A stretch of 64,000 nucleotides of DNA from Gibbula magus. Lineage: Eukaryota; Mollusca; Gastropoda; Trochida; Trochidae. The DNA lies in contig OW388301.1 in assembly GCA_936450465.1 (NCBI GenBank), forward strand, positions 18,705,523 through 18,769,522, given 5' to 3'. Position numbers and translations under genes: made by a program. A model generated the notes under the pieces. That model did not search any database. It was not told the origin of the DNA and worked only from the letters and a program-made list of their open reading frames with translations. Shown one piece after another: positions 34,520 to 45,994 of the stretch; position 1 is the first letter of the stretch; every line of letters starts with the position of its first letter.

Positions 34520-34760
34520 TATATTGTCGATATAATAGCGTCCGACGCATCGAGCTGTCCCGATGAACTTTGACCTTAAGCAGCTCAGCCAATCAGCAAC
34601 GATGGCTCGTCTACCTTGAGCTCATTCAAGACTCCAAACATCATTCAGCCGTTTCTTGGTGCATGGAGTAAAGCTTCATTCGGAGTGCATCGTCCGTCAA
34701 AAATTCGAAACACGGCGAATGAATCCGATTGTCGAGGTGTCTCGCTTACACCAAACGCTT
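34520..34760 (+). promoter_or_regulatory. CpG-richer patch with CCAAT box, possible promoter
   Basis: This patch is visibly richer in CG dinucleotides than its AT-rich neighbours and holds GCCAATCAGC at about 34589. Only very short frames follow, so no gene could be attached. It could be an unidentified element end or a noncoding promoter. The flanks 33801-34519 and 34761-35303 show nothing else. Confidence 0.2.
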
Positions 34761-35313
34761 ATAAATACACTTTAATTTGAAAATGGTTTTAGTGTAGTTT
34801 CTAAGAGTCAATGACGAATTTCGACTGCACGTGTGGTGTAGTGTTTGTAAGGGGAGATAACTCTTCACTGGAAAGTTCATCCCGACTCAACTTTTAATGT
34901 TTATCTAAGGTTAAAGATAATAGAGCCAATATTGTTTTATCATAAAACAAAAATCATTTCAAACAATCATAATACCATCTTCTTTCTTAATCAGTTAGTA
35001 AAAATCAGTTTAAATTTTCCAAAAATGTGTGTGTCGACACACTGTTTATTAAACATTGTACACAAGTCTGACTGAATGCTGTATTGATTTGGTGTAGACG
35101 TAGTATTGTTACTTCATGTTGTCATTTTGTTGTTGCTATGTGGTCATCTGTTTGTAATAATGTGTGATACTTAGACAATAACTAACGAGTGACGGAGAAT
35201 GACATATTTTTCTCCGAGAGTTATATTTAGTGCGTATTTCACGAGCTTTGGCGAGAGAATTAGACAATTGACTTAACAAGGGAAATATAATTTGTCGTTC
35301 CCGCAACGGGTTG

Positions 35314-35621
35314 GTGAGGTGAGGTGAGGTGGGGTTTAACGCCGCTTTCAAGAGTATTTCACTTATATAGCGGCTGCTATAGTATTATGGCAAGGAGAAA
35401 GCCCGCAACGCCATGTGGCTATGTTAAAACTCCGAGCAGCGGCTGGAACTGACGAACCATAGGTTGTACTAGGCTTAAATTTAGTGTAGCATTGCACCCA
35501 AACCTTACTGCGTGTAGAACAGTTCTCTACTGCAGACAAAGTTGCCGTTTCCCTAGCGGGATTCGAACCCCGGACCCCTTGATCCGAATCCGAACGCGCT
35601 AATCACTGGGCTATCCTGCCC
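35314..35621 (-). mobile_element. tRNA-derived SINE, reverse orientation
   Basis: Reverse complement of the SINE at 20866-21182 with more divergence. The tail appears as (GGTGA)n-like sequence at 35314-35330, and the B box as GGGATTCGAACCCC near 35560. It is flanked by CAACGGGTTG (35304-35313) and CAACGTGTTG (35622-35631), a 10-bp target-site duplication with one change. Confidence 0.85.
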
Positions 35622-36029
35622 CAACGTGTTGCTCATTGCTTTTATTACCTATATGTTAATTCAACTAAGAACACAATTATTAAAATCAGAAAGTATCTCT
35701 GAAGGATACGACAAAGGATTCACTACCTTGTTTATTATGCACGGCTAAAATGTCCCCTGCAAAATACAATTTCACAATAAAATATACATGTGATTGGTAT
35801 TGAAAGTTTTGTTTTTCTTCCCATTACTGTTGATCCATAATTATATGATATAAGCTATTACACACATCATATTCACAAGTTGGCAAAACTCGAAACCAAG
35901 TCGAGAGAGGAGATATCGTTTTGGCAGTAGATGCGAATGCCCTGTCACCGTCAACTGCATGACATTACAATGTTTTTACATCAAAAGGTGGAGTAATGCT
36001 ATGATATGCTATGCTACTTGAATGTCTTG

Positions 36030-36400
36030 ATATCCTTTAACCAGATAGTCCAGTTTCAACCGTTATTCATAATGAAAAGCAATACGTTAAGATGATATGA
36101 CATTCAATCTGTCTAGTAGTGTTCTCAGGAGATTTCTAATTAATCTTAACCTATTCTATGATGCTATTATCACTGGCGTAAATTGGTACACCATGTCCCC
36201 TAAGGACATCCTTCAACATAGGATATCCCTGTCCAGACATAACTCAACCTGATGGGACATAAATGTCAAACATTTGTAATCTCGGATATTTCAGTCATTT
36301 CCGACTTTTTTCGACATTATTTATTACCAGTACCACGCCCAAAATGTGTATTTCCAAGATAACATAAGACGTTATACATTTAAAAGCAATTTGTATATCA
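36030..36400. repeat. Ancient duplication segment (matches 42985-43410)
   Basis: Shares GGTACACCATGTCCCCTAAG and long flanking blocks with 42985-43410, at much lower similarity than the large block. With 37649-38950, which matches 43851-45350, it outlines an old 7-kb-spaced duplication later split by different insertions in each arm. Confidence 0.65.
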
Positions 36401-36600
36401 GTAGCCCTTTGTCTGGGGCATTGATAGCTGGAAACTAAAACATGAAAAAACTAGAAATATGTGCATGTGATGCACTGTGATGTCCCCCGCTCCAACTTTC
36501 AATCCAACCTAGTCATATTACCCTTATTTTTCACTTATGCTAAGCACTAAGATCAATACTACATTAATAACGAGAAATTAAAATTTCAGAATAGCTAAAC

Positions 36601-37620
36601 TAGCAAAAGGCACCACTCTATCACTAGGTCTAAGCAAATACAAAGTTTGGTGAAACAATATTGAACGGTTTTGGAGTTAGAGGCCGGAAAAGGTCCCTAC
36701 CCCCAATATGCACTAAGTTCAAATTATTTCCATGGAAACCAAAACAAATAAAAACAATTCAGAATAACCAAAATAGCAAAAGGCACCACTCCACCACTAG
36801 GTCTAACCACATACCAAGTTCCGTAAAGTAATACTAGATAGATTTTGAAATAGAGGCCGGAAAAGGTCCCAACCCCCAATATGCAGTAAGTTGAAATTGT
36901 TGCGATGGAAACCATGAAAATAAAAAAAATCACAATAGCCAAAGCAGCAAAAGGCACCACTCTATGACTAGGTCCAAGCAAATACAAAGTTTGATGAACA
37001 AATATTGAACGGATTTTGGAGTTAGAGGCAAGAAAAGGTCCCTGCCCCCAATATGCACTAAGTTCAAATTGTTTCCATGGACACCAAAATAAAAAATCAG
37101 AATAACCAAAATAGCAAAAGGCACCATTCCACCACTAGGTCTAACCACATATCAAGTTCCGTAAAGTAATACTAGATAGATTTTGAAATAGAGGCCGGAA
37201 AAGGTCCCTACCCCCAATATGCACTAAGTTGAAATTGTTGCGATGGAAACCAGTAAAAATAAAAAATTCACAATAGCCAAAGCAGCAAAAGGCACCACTC
37301 TATCACTAGGTCTAAGCAAATACAAAGTTTGGTGAACAAAATATTGAACGGTTTTGGAGATAGAGGCCGGAAAAGGTCCCTACCCTCAATATGCACTAAG
37401 TCCAAATTGTTTCCATAGAAACCAGCGAAAAACATTTTCAGAAAAAACAAAATAGCAAAAGGAACCACTCCACCACTAGGTTTAACCACATACCATGTTT
37501 CGTGAAAAAATATTGAACGGTTTTTGAGATATGGCCCGGAACAGAAAGCATTTCGGAATGACGGAATAACGGAATAACGGACGGAGGCGAAAACATTATG
37601 TCTGCCTAAAAAAAATTCGG
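36601..37620. repeat. Pearl-like element with alternating A/B 170-bp monomers
   Basis: Six monomers start at 36601, 36774, 36945, 37112, 37283 and 37453, each with the (T/C)AGCAAAAGGCACCACTC anchor. Intervals are 173, 171, 167, 171 and 170 bases. They alternate between two types. A has CTATCACTAGGTCTAAGC and TTGAACGG. B has CCACCACTAGGTCTAACC and, in the full units, TACTAGATAG. A roughly 340-bp A+B dimer is therefore the higher-order unit. An ACGGAATAACGG-type tract at 37555-37585 follows, as in pearl elements. Confidence 0.85.
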
Positions 37621-37648
37621 GGTACACAATAAAGTTTAAAATAAAGTT

Positions 37649-38950
37649 TGAAATGTTTAAGCAGTGGTCTGACATTGTAATCAATGCATTATGACATACA
37701 AAAATCTACACGATTTGAGAAATTGCTTACAACTTGTAAGAGATAATCAGTGTTATTAACTTTGTGATTTGGTTTAAAAACCTCATGGGTTTCCCAACAC
37801 AGAGTTTTAACAAAGATCGTCATTAAGCATCGATGTGGAACTTGAATTTTAATGGAAAGGAAACTGAATCTGTCAAATACAAATACAAAATTAATTAAAC
37901 CAAATTAAAATCTCATACATTTCACAAACTCTCTATTGAATTCATGTATTACAAAAGATTAATAGATTTACGAACCAGCACGTTTTCATGTTTGGTTGCC
38001 CACGAAATTACATAATGTTTCCTGAAAAATATTAATTCAACGATTGTCTTCTTTCAAAATATGGAACAGAGTGATTTATTGGTTTTCAGTGAAAACATTG
38101 TTTGGCATCTCAAATCTTTGTCAATATAAACAAAACGTGTTCTGATATTTCAACAAATATTCAATTTGAACAAAGTTTAGTTGGCTGCAGTGAGATCTTA
38201 TTATTCCTTCTTTGTAACAGAAAAGATATAAAAGGATCAAGGTAAAGTACATTTGTCTTTATCTAAGTGCACCTGCTATGTTTTTGAGATTCCATTAGCA
38301 GAAGATATTTGAGGAGCATTGTTCATCATTATGCCATTATGTTCTAACGACGATAGTCTACTTACAACCTGGCAATGTGCATTATTTCGTCAGCTACTGC
38401 TTCTAATATCATCACAACTCTACAAGCATTAATTTGTACTTTGTTTTGCAAGCAGTGTGTCATGAAGTAGATTAAACAGTCGATACTTGATAAACATGTT
38501 GTCACATGGTAAAACGACCTTGGGCTTGTCTTTGCATTTACCATTCAAAGCGATTGTGTGCCTCTCGCAATACCATTTCTTGTAACAACATTACATGTTT
38601 TCTTAAATTAGAAATATTTTCATTATAAAAACGAAGGTATATGACAAAGTTATATTTGTTGCGTCACAAAGAGTGTCTTAAAGCAATATTTCTTTGATTT
38701 TCATTGTTATGGTTCATCAACCTGTTAAGGCTAGTATAATAGATGTACTTTTCTAAACAAATGGGCTACCCAGTGCAGATTGTGCAATAGAATATATAAG
38801 GTGGCAATCAATGGATTGTTATTGTGTTAACGTGTTTTCATTGCTGTCGTTTCTTAGTGCATAATCTGAAGTTCAATTAATTGCATTGTGTGTCCACATT
38901 TTCTTAACATAAATCAAATAGAACAAATAATCTAATATTAATTATATAGT
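37649..38950. repeat. Ancient duplication segment (matches 43851-45350)
   Basis: Blocks such as GATTCCATTAGCAGAAGATA and CGACGATAGTCT...CCTGGCAATGTGCATT occur in the same order at 43851-45350. A shorter, more diverged third copy is at 39360-39800. There is no coding signature. Confidence 0.7.
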
Positions 38951-39359
38951 GACTGAAAGAAGTGGTATCAAATAGCCCAAAATGATCCGAGGGTTGTCTA
39001 TTAACTTTTTTTGTCTGACCATGAGAACAATAAACATCTTATTTACACATTTTCTTCTACATCATTTGCCCAGCCACACCTTTAATGTTCATTTCCCTTT
39101 GATCTTTAATTACCACGGTTCATTTGCCATTACACGCCGTTTGTTGTTGAAACCGTTTTCGATTAATCCATAATTTTTACAACCTGTGTGGCCAGAACAA
39201 TTGCTTCCATGAACTTATCATGTGAAGAAGATTTGTGTAACTTTTGGGGGATGGGTGAGTTGTTTCCACTGCCAAGTTGTTTGTCTCATCCACTATTAAT
39301 AGAAAAGACTTAAAAGGATAATTGTAAATACAATGGTCATCATTAACGTCACGCAAATA

Positions 39360-39800
39360 AACACTTGCTATTTGTTTAGATTCCATTAGCAGAAAAAATG
39401 TAGATAATGTTCTACCACTTTACACTTTATGTTCTAACATTTTGACGAAAGTCTACTTAAACTCTGGTAATGTACATTATTCCTTTGCAGCTTCTATTTC
39501 CATTATGTTAACTATGTTATAACACGTCTCTGAATGCTTCCTTTACCACTTTCCTTTACAAAGTATAAAATGACCAAGAACTCTTCTTTTTTACAGTACA
39601 ATTGTTTGTGAGAATAACATTTTCAATTAAGTAATATTTTCAATATAAATGTTTCTAGTATGTATTAAAGTTATCTTTGTAATGTCACAAACGAGTGTTT
39701 AAATGCAATATTTGTGTTCATATTTGTTTTTATTGTTTCTCAATGGAGCATCAACCCTTAAGGCACCCGTTTATGTGGATTAAATAAGGCATGTTATATA
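39360..39800. repeat. Third, most diverged copy of the ancient unit
   Basis: GATTCCATTAGCAGAAAAAATG, TTATGTTCTAAC...CGAAAGTCTACTT and GGTAATGTACATTATT correspond to 38300-38760 and 44660-45110. The remaining sequence to 40443 shows no gene. Confidence 0.5.
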
Positions 39801-40443
39801 CTGTAACTGATGTTCAATGTATTTCGTTAAACTGCTCTTACTGACAGTATATAAGCATGCCATGGAAGTGGTCGGGGTTATGTTTCATAGTTTGAACAAG
39901 ATGGTAAAAGTGTTGAAGAATGTTGCAAATATTGCAAATTGCGAAGTGTGGGATATTAATTCATTTTGGTACTCATATTGACAGTTTACAGGCAGCATTC
40001 GGCATTAGGAATTTCATGGAAGTGTTCTGGGTTCGTTTTCATAGTTTTAACATTGAAAAGTGCACAGTATTGAATATGTATGCAGTTTTAATACTGGTGG
40101 AATTTATGAAGACAGAGTCCGATTTTAAGCGACTCGTTTGCAACAGTTTAGCAACAAAAATATATTTCCTCTTTTCCCATCACACCAAACTCCAGTAGAC
40201 AATATGTGAAAAATGATGGACAAAGGAACCACATTCTATTGCAAGGTTGACAACGGAAAATGCCATTCATGTATGCCATATTAAACCCTATTTTAATAAA
40301 TATCCCCTAAAATGCAAAGACAAAATATGTCGATTTACTCTCAATTCTCATGAAGACAAATTTTAAAAGCAATATTAAGAAATACTGAAACATGAATTAA
40401 AATACTTCAAAATAATGTTAATCTGTGTAAAAAGTACATATGA

Positions 40444-40559
40444 ACGTCAGTAGACAGGGCGGTTTCCAAGACAAACCAACTTAATGGGCTGTTAATGCAC
40501 TAATAGCTCAGAATAAGAAACAGGATTAGTCACAGTCAGTCTATTTCCGCTGCTCTACA
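40444..40559 (+). repeat. Dispersed repeat, partner of 163-279
   Basis: Same orientation as 163-279, with the CAGTCTATTTCC end conserved. There is no coding potential. Confidence 0.6.
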
Positions 40560-40639
40560 GGCTATATAACCATCGCAACCAGACGTCTTGAATCATTACA
40601 ATGACTAAGACAGACAAGTGCTCAAACTATGGTATCTTG

Positions 40640-41352
40640 ATGGTATCTAGGTATACGTAACTTTAAGCAATCCAGAATTAATTGGTACATTATACTCCAA
40701 TTTATATATATTATATATATTATACATATAGTACGATATGTCTGTGTGATAAGTTTTAATTTAATCAAATTTCTCACCGCTAATGGCTGCAATATTGCCC
40801 AAATGGCTATAAACAATAAGATAAGATAAGATAAGATAAGATAATGTCTTTATTGTCCCAAGGGAAATTTGTTTTATATCATATATACAGTTCTCCAGTT
40901 TCAAACACACATGGCAAACAAAATATACATGATAATATTATTTTGCATAATAGAATTTGACTAATTAACATGAACACATCCGAGTTAGTCACACTCACAA
41001 TTCACTTGATCAAATACAAATATGACATTATTCAATAAATAGGTCATTGTACGAACAAACACTGTTTGTTATAAAAGAGTAGCGAAACCTGTTTGTTCTC
41101 CCAGTCGGCATGCGCAGTCTGCGTCCTGAAGGTAGCCAAGAATATTCCGAAAAAAGGATATGTGATTGGTCACTTAAAATTTTGTTTGTTTTTTTGGAAA
41201 TTTGCTGCTCATAATATTCGCCGATACTTTCAATAACTCCCTCACTCACTCAAGGTATGTGTAACTTTCAGCAATCCAGAATTAATTGGCACCTTATACT
41301 CCAATTTGTATATAATACATATAATATGATATGTCTGTGTGATAAGTTTTAA
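40640..41352. repeat. Direct repeat pair flanking a LINE end
   Basis: 40640-40757 and 41253-41352 share AGCAATCCAGAATTAATTGG and GATATGTCTGTGTGATAAG in the same orientation. The LINE fragment 40817-41249 lies between them. They are too long and diverged for a target-site duplication, so an older local duplication is likelier. Confidence 0.6.
40817..41249 (-). pseudogene. 3' end of a CR1/L2/Rex1-type LINE with (GATAA)n tail
   Basis: The minus-strand frame 41028-41249 contains LPSGRRLRMPTGRTNRFRYS, which looks like the conserved C-terminus of CR1/L2/Rex1-group LINE proteins (R-S/P-GRR...RTNRFK-S-F). The 3' untranslated part contains TTTCCCTTGGGACAATAAAG (minus sense). The element ends in repeats of the pentamer seen as GATAA on the plus strand (about 40817-40842). 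It is heavily 5'-truncated. Confidence 0.6.
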
Positions 41353-41622
41353 ACATTTGTATGATATTATAAAAGATAGAATAGACAAGAGTATCACTTG
41401 TTCCGAATGATCAGTTCTTTTGGTTGCCATCTCTAAACAAATAAAGCAAATCGCCAATTCTTTTAAGCTCTGTATATTTTACTGCAAATTAGACACTCAT
41501 TCATAAAACAAAATGCTACTAAGCTGAATAACCTGACAAATACATATTACTTGATTCATATAGAATATTTACAAAATATCTACCCATATTAAATTTTGTA
41601 ATAAATTCAAGGAAAAAGAGCT

Positions 41623-41963
41623 TTAAGGGGCTGTGGCACTCATTTTGCAAATTTTATGTTTTCAAATTTCCCATTAACAATGATAGTTTATATCACTAAT
41701 ATTTTCTTCAGGGGGGTAACAAATCTTATTACACAAACCAATTATCAGAAGTAGTAATAACCGTAAATATAAAGTAAAAATTACATGGCAGACATTTTAT
41801 TGTGAATACATTTTATTATTTCAAATTACAAAATCAATTGCCATGGTCTAACCGAACCATGTACACTCACTTTTAAATTGATTTTCTGAAGAGAGAATAG
41901 TTTTTTACTATTATGTGACATTAATTATGTTATTTTAACGTATTTAAGCTACTGCCTCTTTAA
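41623..41963 (+). mobile_element. TTAA-ended MITE, third copy
   Basis: Begins TTAAGGGGCTGTGGCACTC and ends CTACTGCCTCTTTAA. It aligns throughout with 3506-3867. The ends are more decayed than in that copy. Confidence 0.65.
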
Positions 41964-42456
41964 TATTTAACTTATTCATTGTTTAAGTTTTGAATTTGCC
42001 TAGACAGCGGTTTATAATCAGAAGTTTATAATCTTCGAAATGTGCAAACATGTTAAAACAACCTCATTAGTTTTAGATGAATATCGGCATTGAAATAGCT
42101 TTTCTTTCGCTTAGTTTTTGACGGTTTTGTCCGTTTTTAAGGTTTAGTTCTTTTGAGTAAAAAGTCACTGTGTACCCTTACAAACGTGTTGTTTTAACTC
42201 ATTAACAAAAGCGGCTGCACCGGTGTTACGCTTTCTAAGACAGAGCAGTTAGTGGCCGCTCTTGAATCATTGATTAGGCTGTGCACGCCCTATGTATGTA
42301 AGTGTAACAAAAACATGGGGTTAAGGAGAACGAATTCATTTATGTTTTATTATGGTCATCTTACAACTATCAATGAAGACAAAACTGTGATATAACCAAT
42401 TAATGTCATTTCTCTAATTGAAGCATGTATATTTTCATGAAGTTCTATCCGTTATT

Positions 42457-42618
42457 ACAGGTGGTTGAAATGTTAACGCATGTGATGTCATTTTAATTTT
42501 CAAGAGAAGTTCCATCACTTGACCTCTGTAATTTGCATCTTTATCTGTATATGACCCTGACGGATATTGAAAACATCCGTTGCCTTTATCCTGCCAACAA
42601 AACCATTAATTGTATGAT
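42457..42618 (+). repeat. Dispersed repeat, partner of 31753-31909
   Basis: Shows the same motif order as 31753-31909 (GTTAACGCATGTGATGTCAT, TTGACCTCTGTAATTTGCAT, ATCCGTTGCC). The 41964-42456 stretch before it shows nothing recognised. Confidence 0.6.
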
Positions 42619-42639
42619 AAAGTTAATTATCCTTACATA

Positions 42640-42804
42640 TCCTCGGCACGCCTCACTTCGGATTCAAGCCATGCGGAAGGAGTGGATGGATAACGGATCG
42701 CATGACTTAATGTGGCTTAAGGTGCTGTCACGCCAAGGCAAACCTCATACTAGGGACTCTGCTGTCATTGGAGGTGAAGTGATTTGGGATTTGATCAACC
42801 AGTG
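42640..42804 (+). other. Unidentified short open stretch
   Basis: About 54 codons end at a TGA at 42802-42804 and include RKEWMDNGSHDLMWLKVLSR. The composition looks more protein-like than neighbouring frames, but I do not recognise it. There is no start, splice acceptor or partner exon. It may be the tail of a decayed element ORF. Confidence 0.2.
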
Positions 42805-42984
42805 ATTCAGATATTACAAAATGAAACTGATTATGAGACAAATTTATAAATACAATCATATACAAATCAGATTCCCATTAGATTTGTATAATTGTAACCA
42901 ACGGCGAGACCAATAAATGCATTGATGTACAGTAGCTATTACCAGACTAAATTGATATCTGACATATTTGTCATTTGAGATCCT

Positions 42985-45350
42985 TAAAGATATCTTCATC
43001 AGATTTCAAATGTTTCAGCCTGTATTCATATTGAAAAGCAGTACATTAAGATGATATGTCAGTCATTCTCCCTTGGAATGTTCCCAGGAGATATCTATTT
43101 CATCTTGATCTATTCAATGACGCTATTATAACTGGCGTGAAGTGGTACACCATGTCCCCTAAGGACGTCATTTGGCGTGGGATATCCTACTCCAGACATA
43201 ACTCAACCTGTTCAGAACACACGAACGAAGTCCTTGTGGGACCGAAAATTTCAAACTTGTCTCATCCCCGATAGTGTTTAATAGTTTGGTCTGTTGCGGA
43301 TTTAGTCTACCTTAATATTCAATACCAGTGCCACACTCAAAATGCTTATTTTTCTAGATTAACTAATTCGTTACATTAATACATTGAAAGGCAACTTAAA
43401 GGGCAACTTGTACATCTGTGTGGTGGATGATAGTAGGAAAATAAAACTTAAAAGAGTTCAAATTTAAAGTAATGTCTGAAATGTATACTGAGCCAAAAAA
43501 GTTAAGGATTATTTGAATTTTTTGTTTATTTTGGCATTATTGTTGGAATTCGCTATTTTAGCCCAATTCTACCACAACTGCTTCACTGTCGCATTTCAAA
43601 ATGTCCTCCATCAACAACCCTACATGAGCTCGCTGACGACCTTGTTAATGAATTGCATCAGATTCCATATCAACTGTTTCAAGACATTTCCATAGGTTTT
43701 CCAGACGTTCTTAAACCATAAGCAATGCACAAATACATGAGAATGCAAAATTTTGGGTTCAATTTTTATTGCAATGACAATAATCAGAATATTATTCATA
43801 ATCTTGTTTTCAAAATATGAGGAAATCCAATGCTTCTCAACGTGTCTTGTTCTGTGGTCTGATAATGTATTCAATGCATTATGATATAATAAAAATTGAC
43901 GAAATATCGGGAATTGCTTATAACCCGTAGCAAGTTAATAATTGTTATTAGATAAGATAAAATAAGATCAGATATTTTGTATTGTCCCAAAAGGGAAATG
44001 TGTTGTGTATAATTACAATTCTCCAGTTAACAAAACATAAAAACATCATTCAGAACCATACATTTTAACACAATTTACAGAGACTAGAATATGATATACA
44101 TGAAAGTGTTTATCGTACACCATTGCACTTCTCAGAATTTAGTTCTCTAATGCTGCAAGGAATTGATATTGACAAAATACGTCATGGGGAAGACATAATT
44201 TCCACCAACAAAACCACAGAGTTGATAATCATTGTTTCATCAAAGATCGTCATTAAGCATCGATGTGGAACATGAATTTGATTGGAAAAGCAAGCTGGAC
44301 CTGTCAAATACAAATTAAACTCATATCACAAACTCTCTCATGAATTCAAGAATTATAAAAATATTTAACTAACCAGCAAGTTTTCATGTTTTGTTGCGCA
44401 CACAATTACTAAATGTTTCCACTGAATTGCTGAATTGAAAGATTTTCTTCTTTCAAAATATGGACAAGCGTGATTTCATTGGTTTTTAATGAAAACGCTT
44501 GTTGGTCACGGCAGATATTTGCTGATATTTCAACAAATATTCAATTTGAACAAAATTTTGTTGGCTGAAGTGAAATCTTATTATTCCTTCTTTGTAGCAG
44601 AGAATATACAAAATGATCAAGGTAAAGTACAATTGTCTTTATGTAGGTCCATTTGCTATGTTTTTTAGATTCCATTAGCAGAAGATATTTGAGCAGTATT
44701 GTTCATCAGTATGCCATTATGTTCTAACGACGATAGTCTTCTTAAAACCTGGCAATGTGCATTATTTCGTCAGCTACTGCTTCTAGTATCATTATGTTCG
44801 TAATTTTGGAAGACCACTTTACGAGCATTAATTTTTACTTTGTTTTGCAAGCAGTGTGTCATGAAGTAGATTAAACAGTCGATACCTGATAAACAAGTTG
44901 TCATAGGGTAAAGCTACTTTGCATTTACCATACATATATATTGGGTGCCTTTCGCAGTACCATTTCTTGTAACAATAACTTTACATGTTTTTTTTTAATT
45001 AGTATTATTTTCATTATAAACACGTCTGGTATATAACAGATTTATGTTTGTTGTGTCGCAAAGAGTGTCTTAAAGCAATATTACCTTGTTGGGGCATCAA
45101 CCTGTTATGGCTACTGTAAAAGCTGTACTTTTTCAAACAAACAAATACTCGGTTTGTGTAATAAAATATATGCCGTGACCATCAATGGACTTGTTATTTG
45201 TTATCATGTTTTCATTGCTGTCATGTCTAAACTTTGTTTAAAATCATAATCTCAAGTTCAATTGATTACATCGTGTGTATTTACATATTTGAATCTAAAG
45301 ATCATCCACTTTTGGGAAGAACGAATAATCTAACATTAATTAACATTTAG
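42985..45350. repeat. Ancient duplication, right arm (matches 36030-36400 and 37649-38950)
   Basis: Order and orientation match the left arm. Inside, 43945-44150 is an arm-specific LINE 3' end, while the left arm has the pearl-like satellite between its two homologous parts. The 43450-43850 stretch matches nothing else in the window. Confidence 0.65.
43945..44150 (-). pseudogene. Second CR1/L2-type LINE 3' end
   Basis: A GATAAGATAAAATAAGATCAG tail is followed by ATTGTCCCAAAAGGGAAATG and TACAATTCTCCAGTT. These match the 40817-40910 end. The fragment is short and noncoding. Confidence 0.5.
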
Positions 45351-45438
45351 TGACTGATTAAGTGCTTTCAAATAGCTAAAAATAAACAGTTTTCTTGCCG
45401 GATCATTATAATATTAAAAAACATATTTTTACGACTTA

Positions 45439-45986
45439 CACTCAACCTCAAAAGAAACGTCAACACATTTTCAACACTGTGAAAATGAAATACTGCTGCC
45501 GGAGAAAGACGTTTTTTAATGATTTTCATAGGGACATTATTTGTAAAGAGGTACCCACAATTTAGTACGTCAAGGTGTAATACTAATATTTTCATGTCTG
45601 TTCAAGTACACTTGGGGTGTTGAAATCGCATTTTCAAAATGTTATTTTGGCAAGAAAATGTAGAAATTGAATTAATAAAATATGTTATCGACATTAATAA
45701 CCTTATTGGACTTAAATTTGTTGATGCGTCTTTACTGTAGGACGTCATTAAACAAGCCAAGAAAGCAGTTTTTGACTCCCTTATCTCACCCAGTTACGGA
45801 GATTCAATACGATGATTTCATAAAACGTGGGTTTCACAGACATATGACCAGATGATGTTTTGAAATTTTAAATCTAGTTTAGTTGGCTTCTGGAGACATG
45901 ATCTATCACTGTTTCGGTAGCCTTTATTATGCGCAGATTGAATAATCTTGTATTTTGTATGGTGACATTTCTTTTACGGTTGAGTG
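45439..45986. mobile_element. 548-bp Tc1/mariner-type MITE
   Basis: Inverted repeats of about 29 bases (CACTCAACCTCAAAAGAAAC at left, and GTTTCTTTT-like sequence ending GGTTGAGTG at right, with a few mismatches). TA stands on both sides (45437-45438, 45987-45988). It has no long frame. Homology between the two duplication arms begins immediately to its right. Confidence 0.65.
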
Positions 45987-45994
45987 TATACATG

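Noticed and set aside
36724..37684. Minus-strand frames across the 170-bp satellite
   Set aside because: They repeat with the satellite monomers (GGVVPFA...) and reflect repeat periodicity, not a conserved protein.
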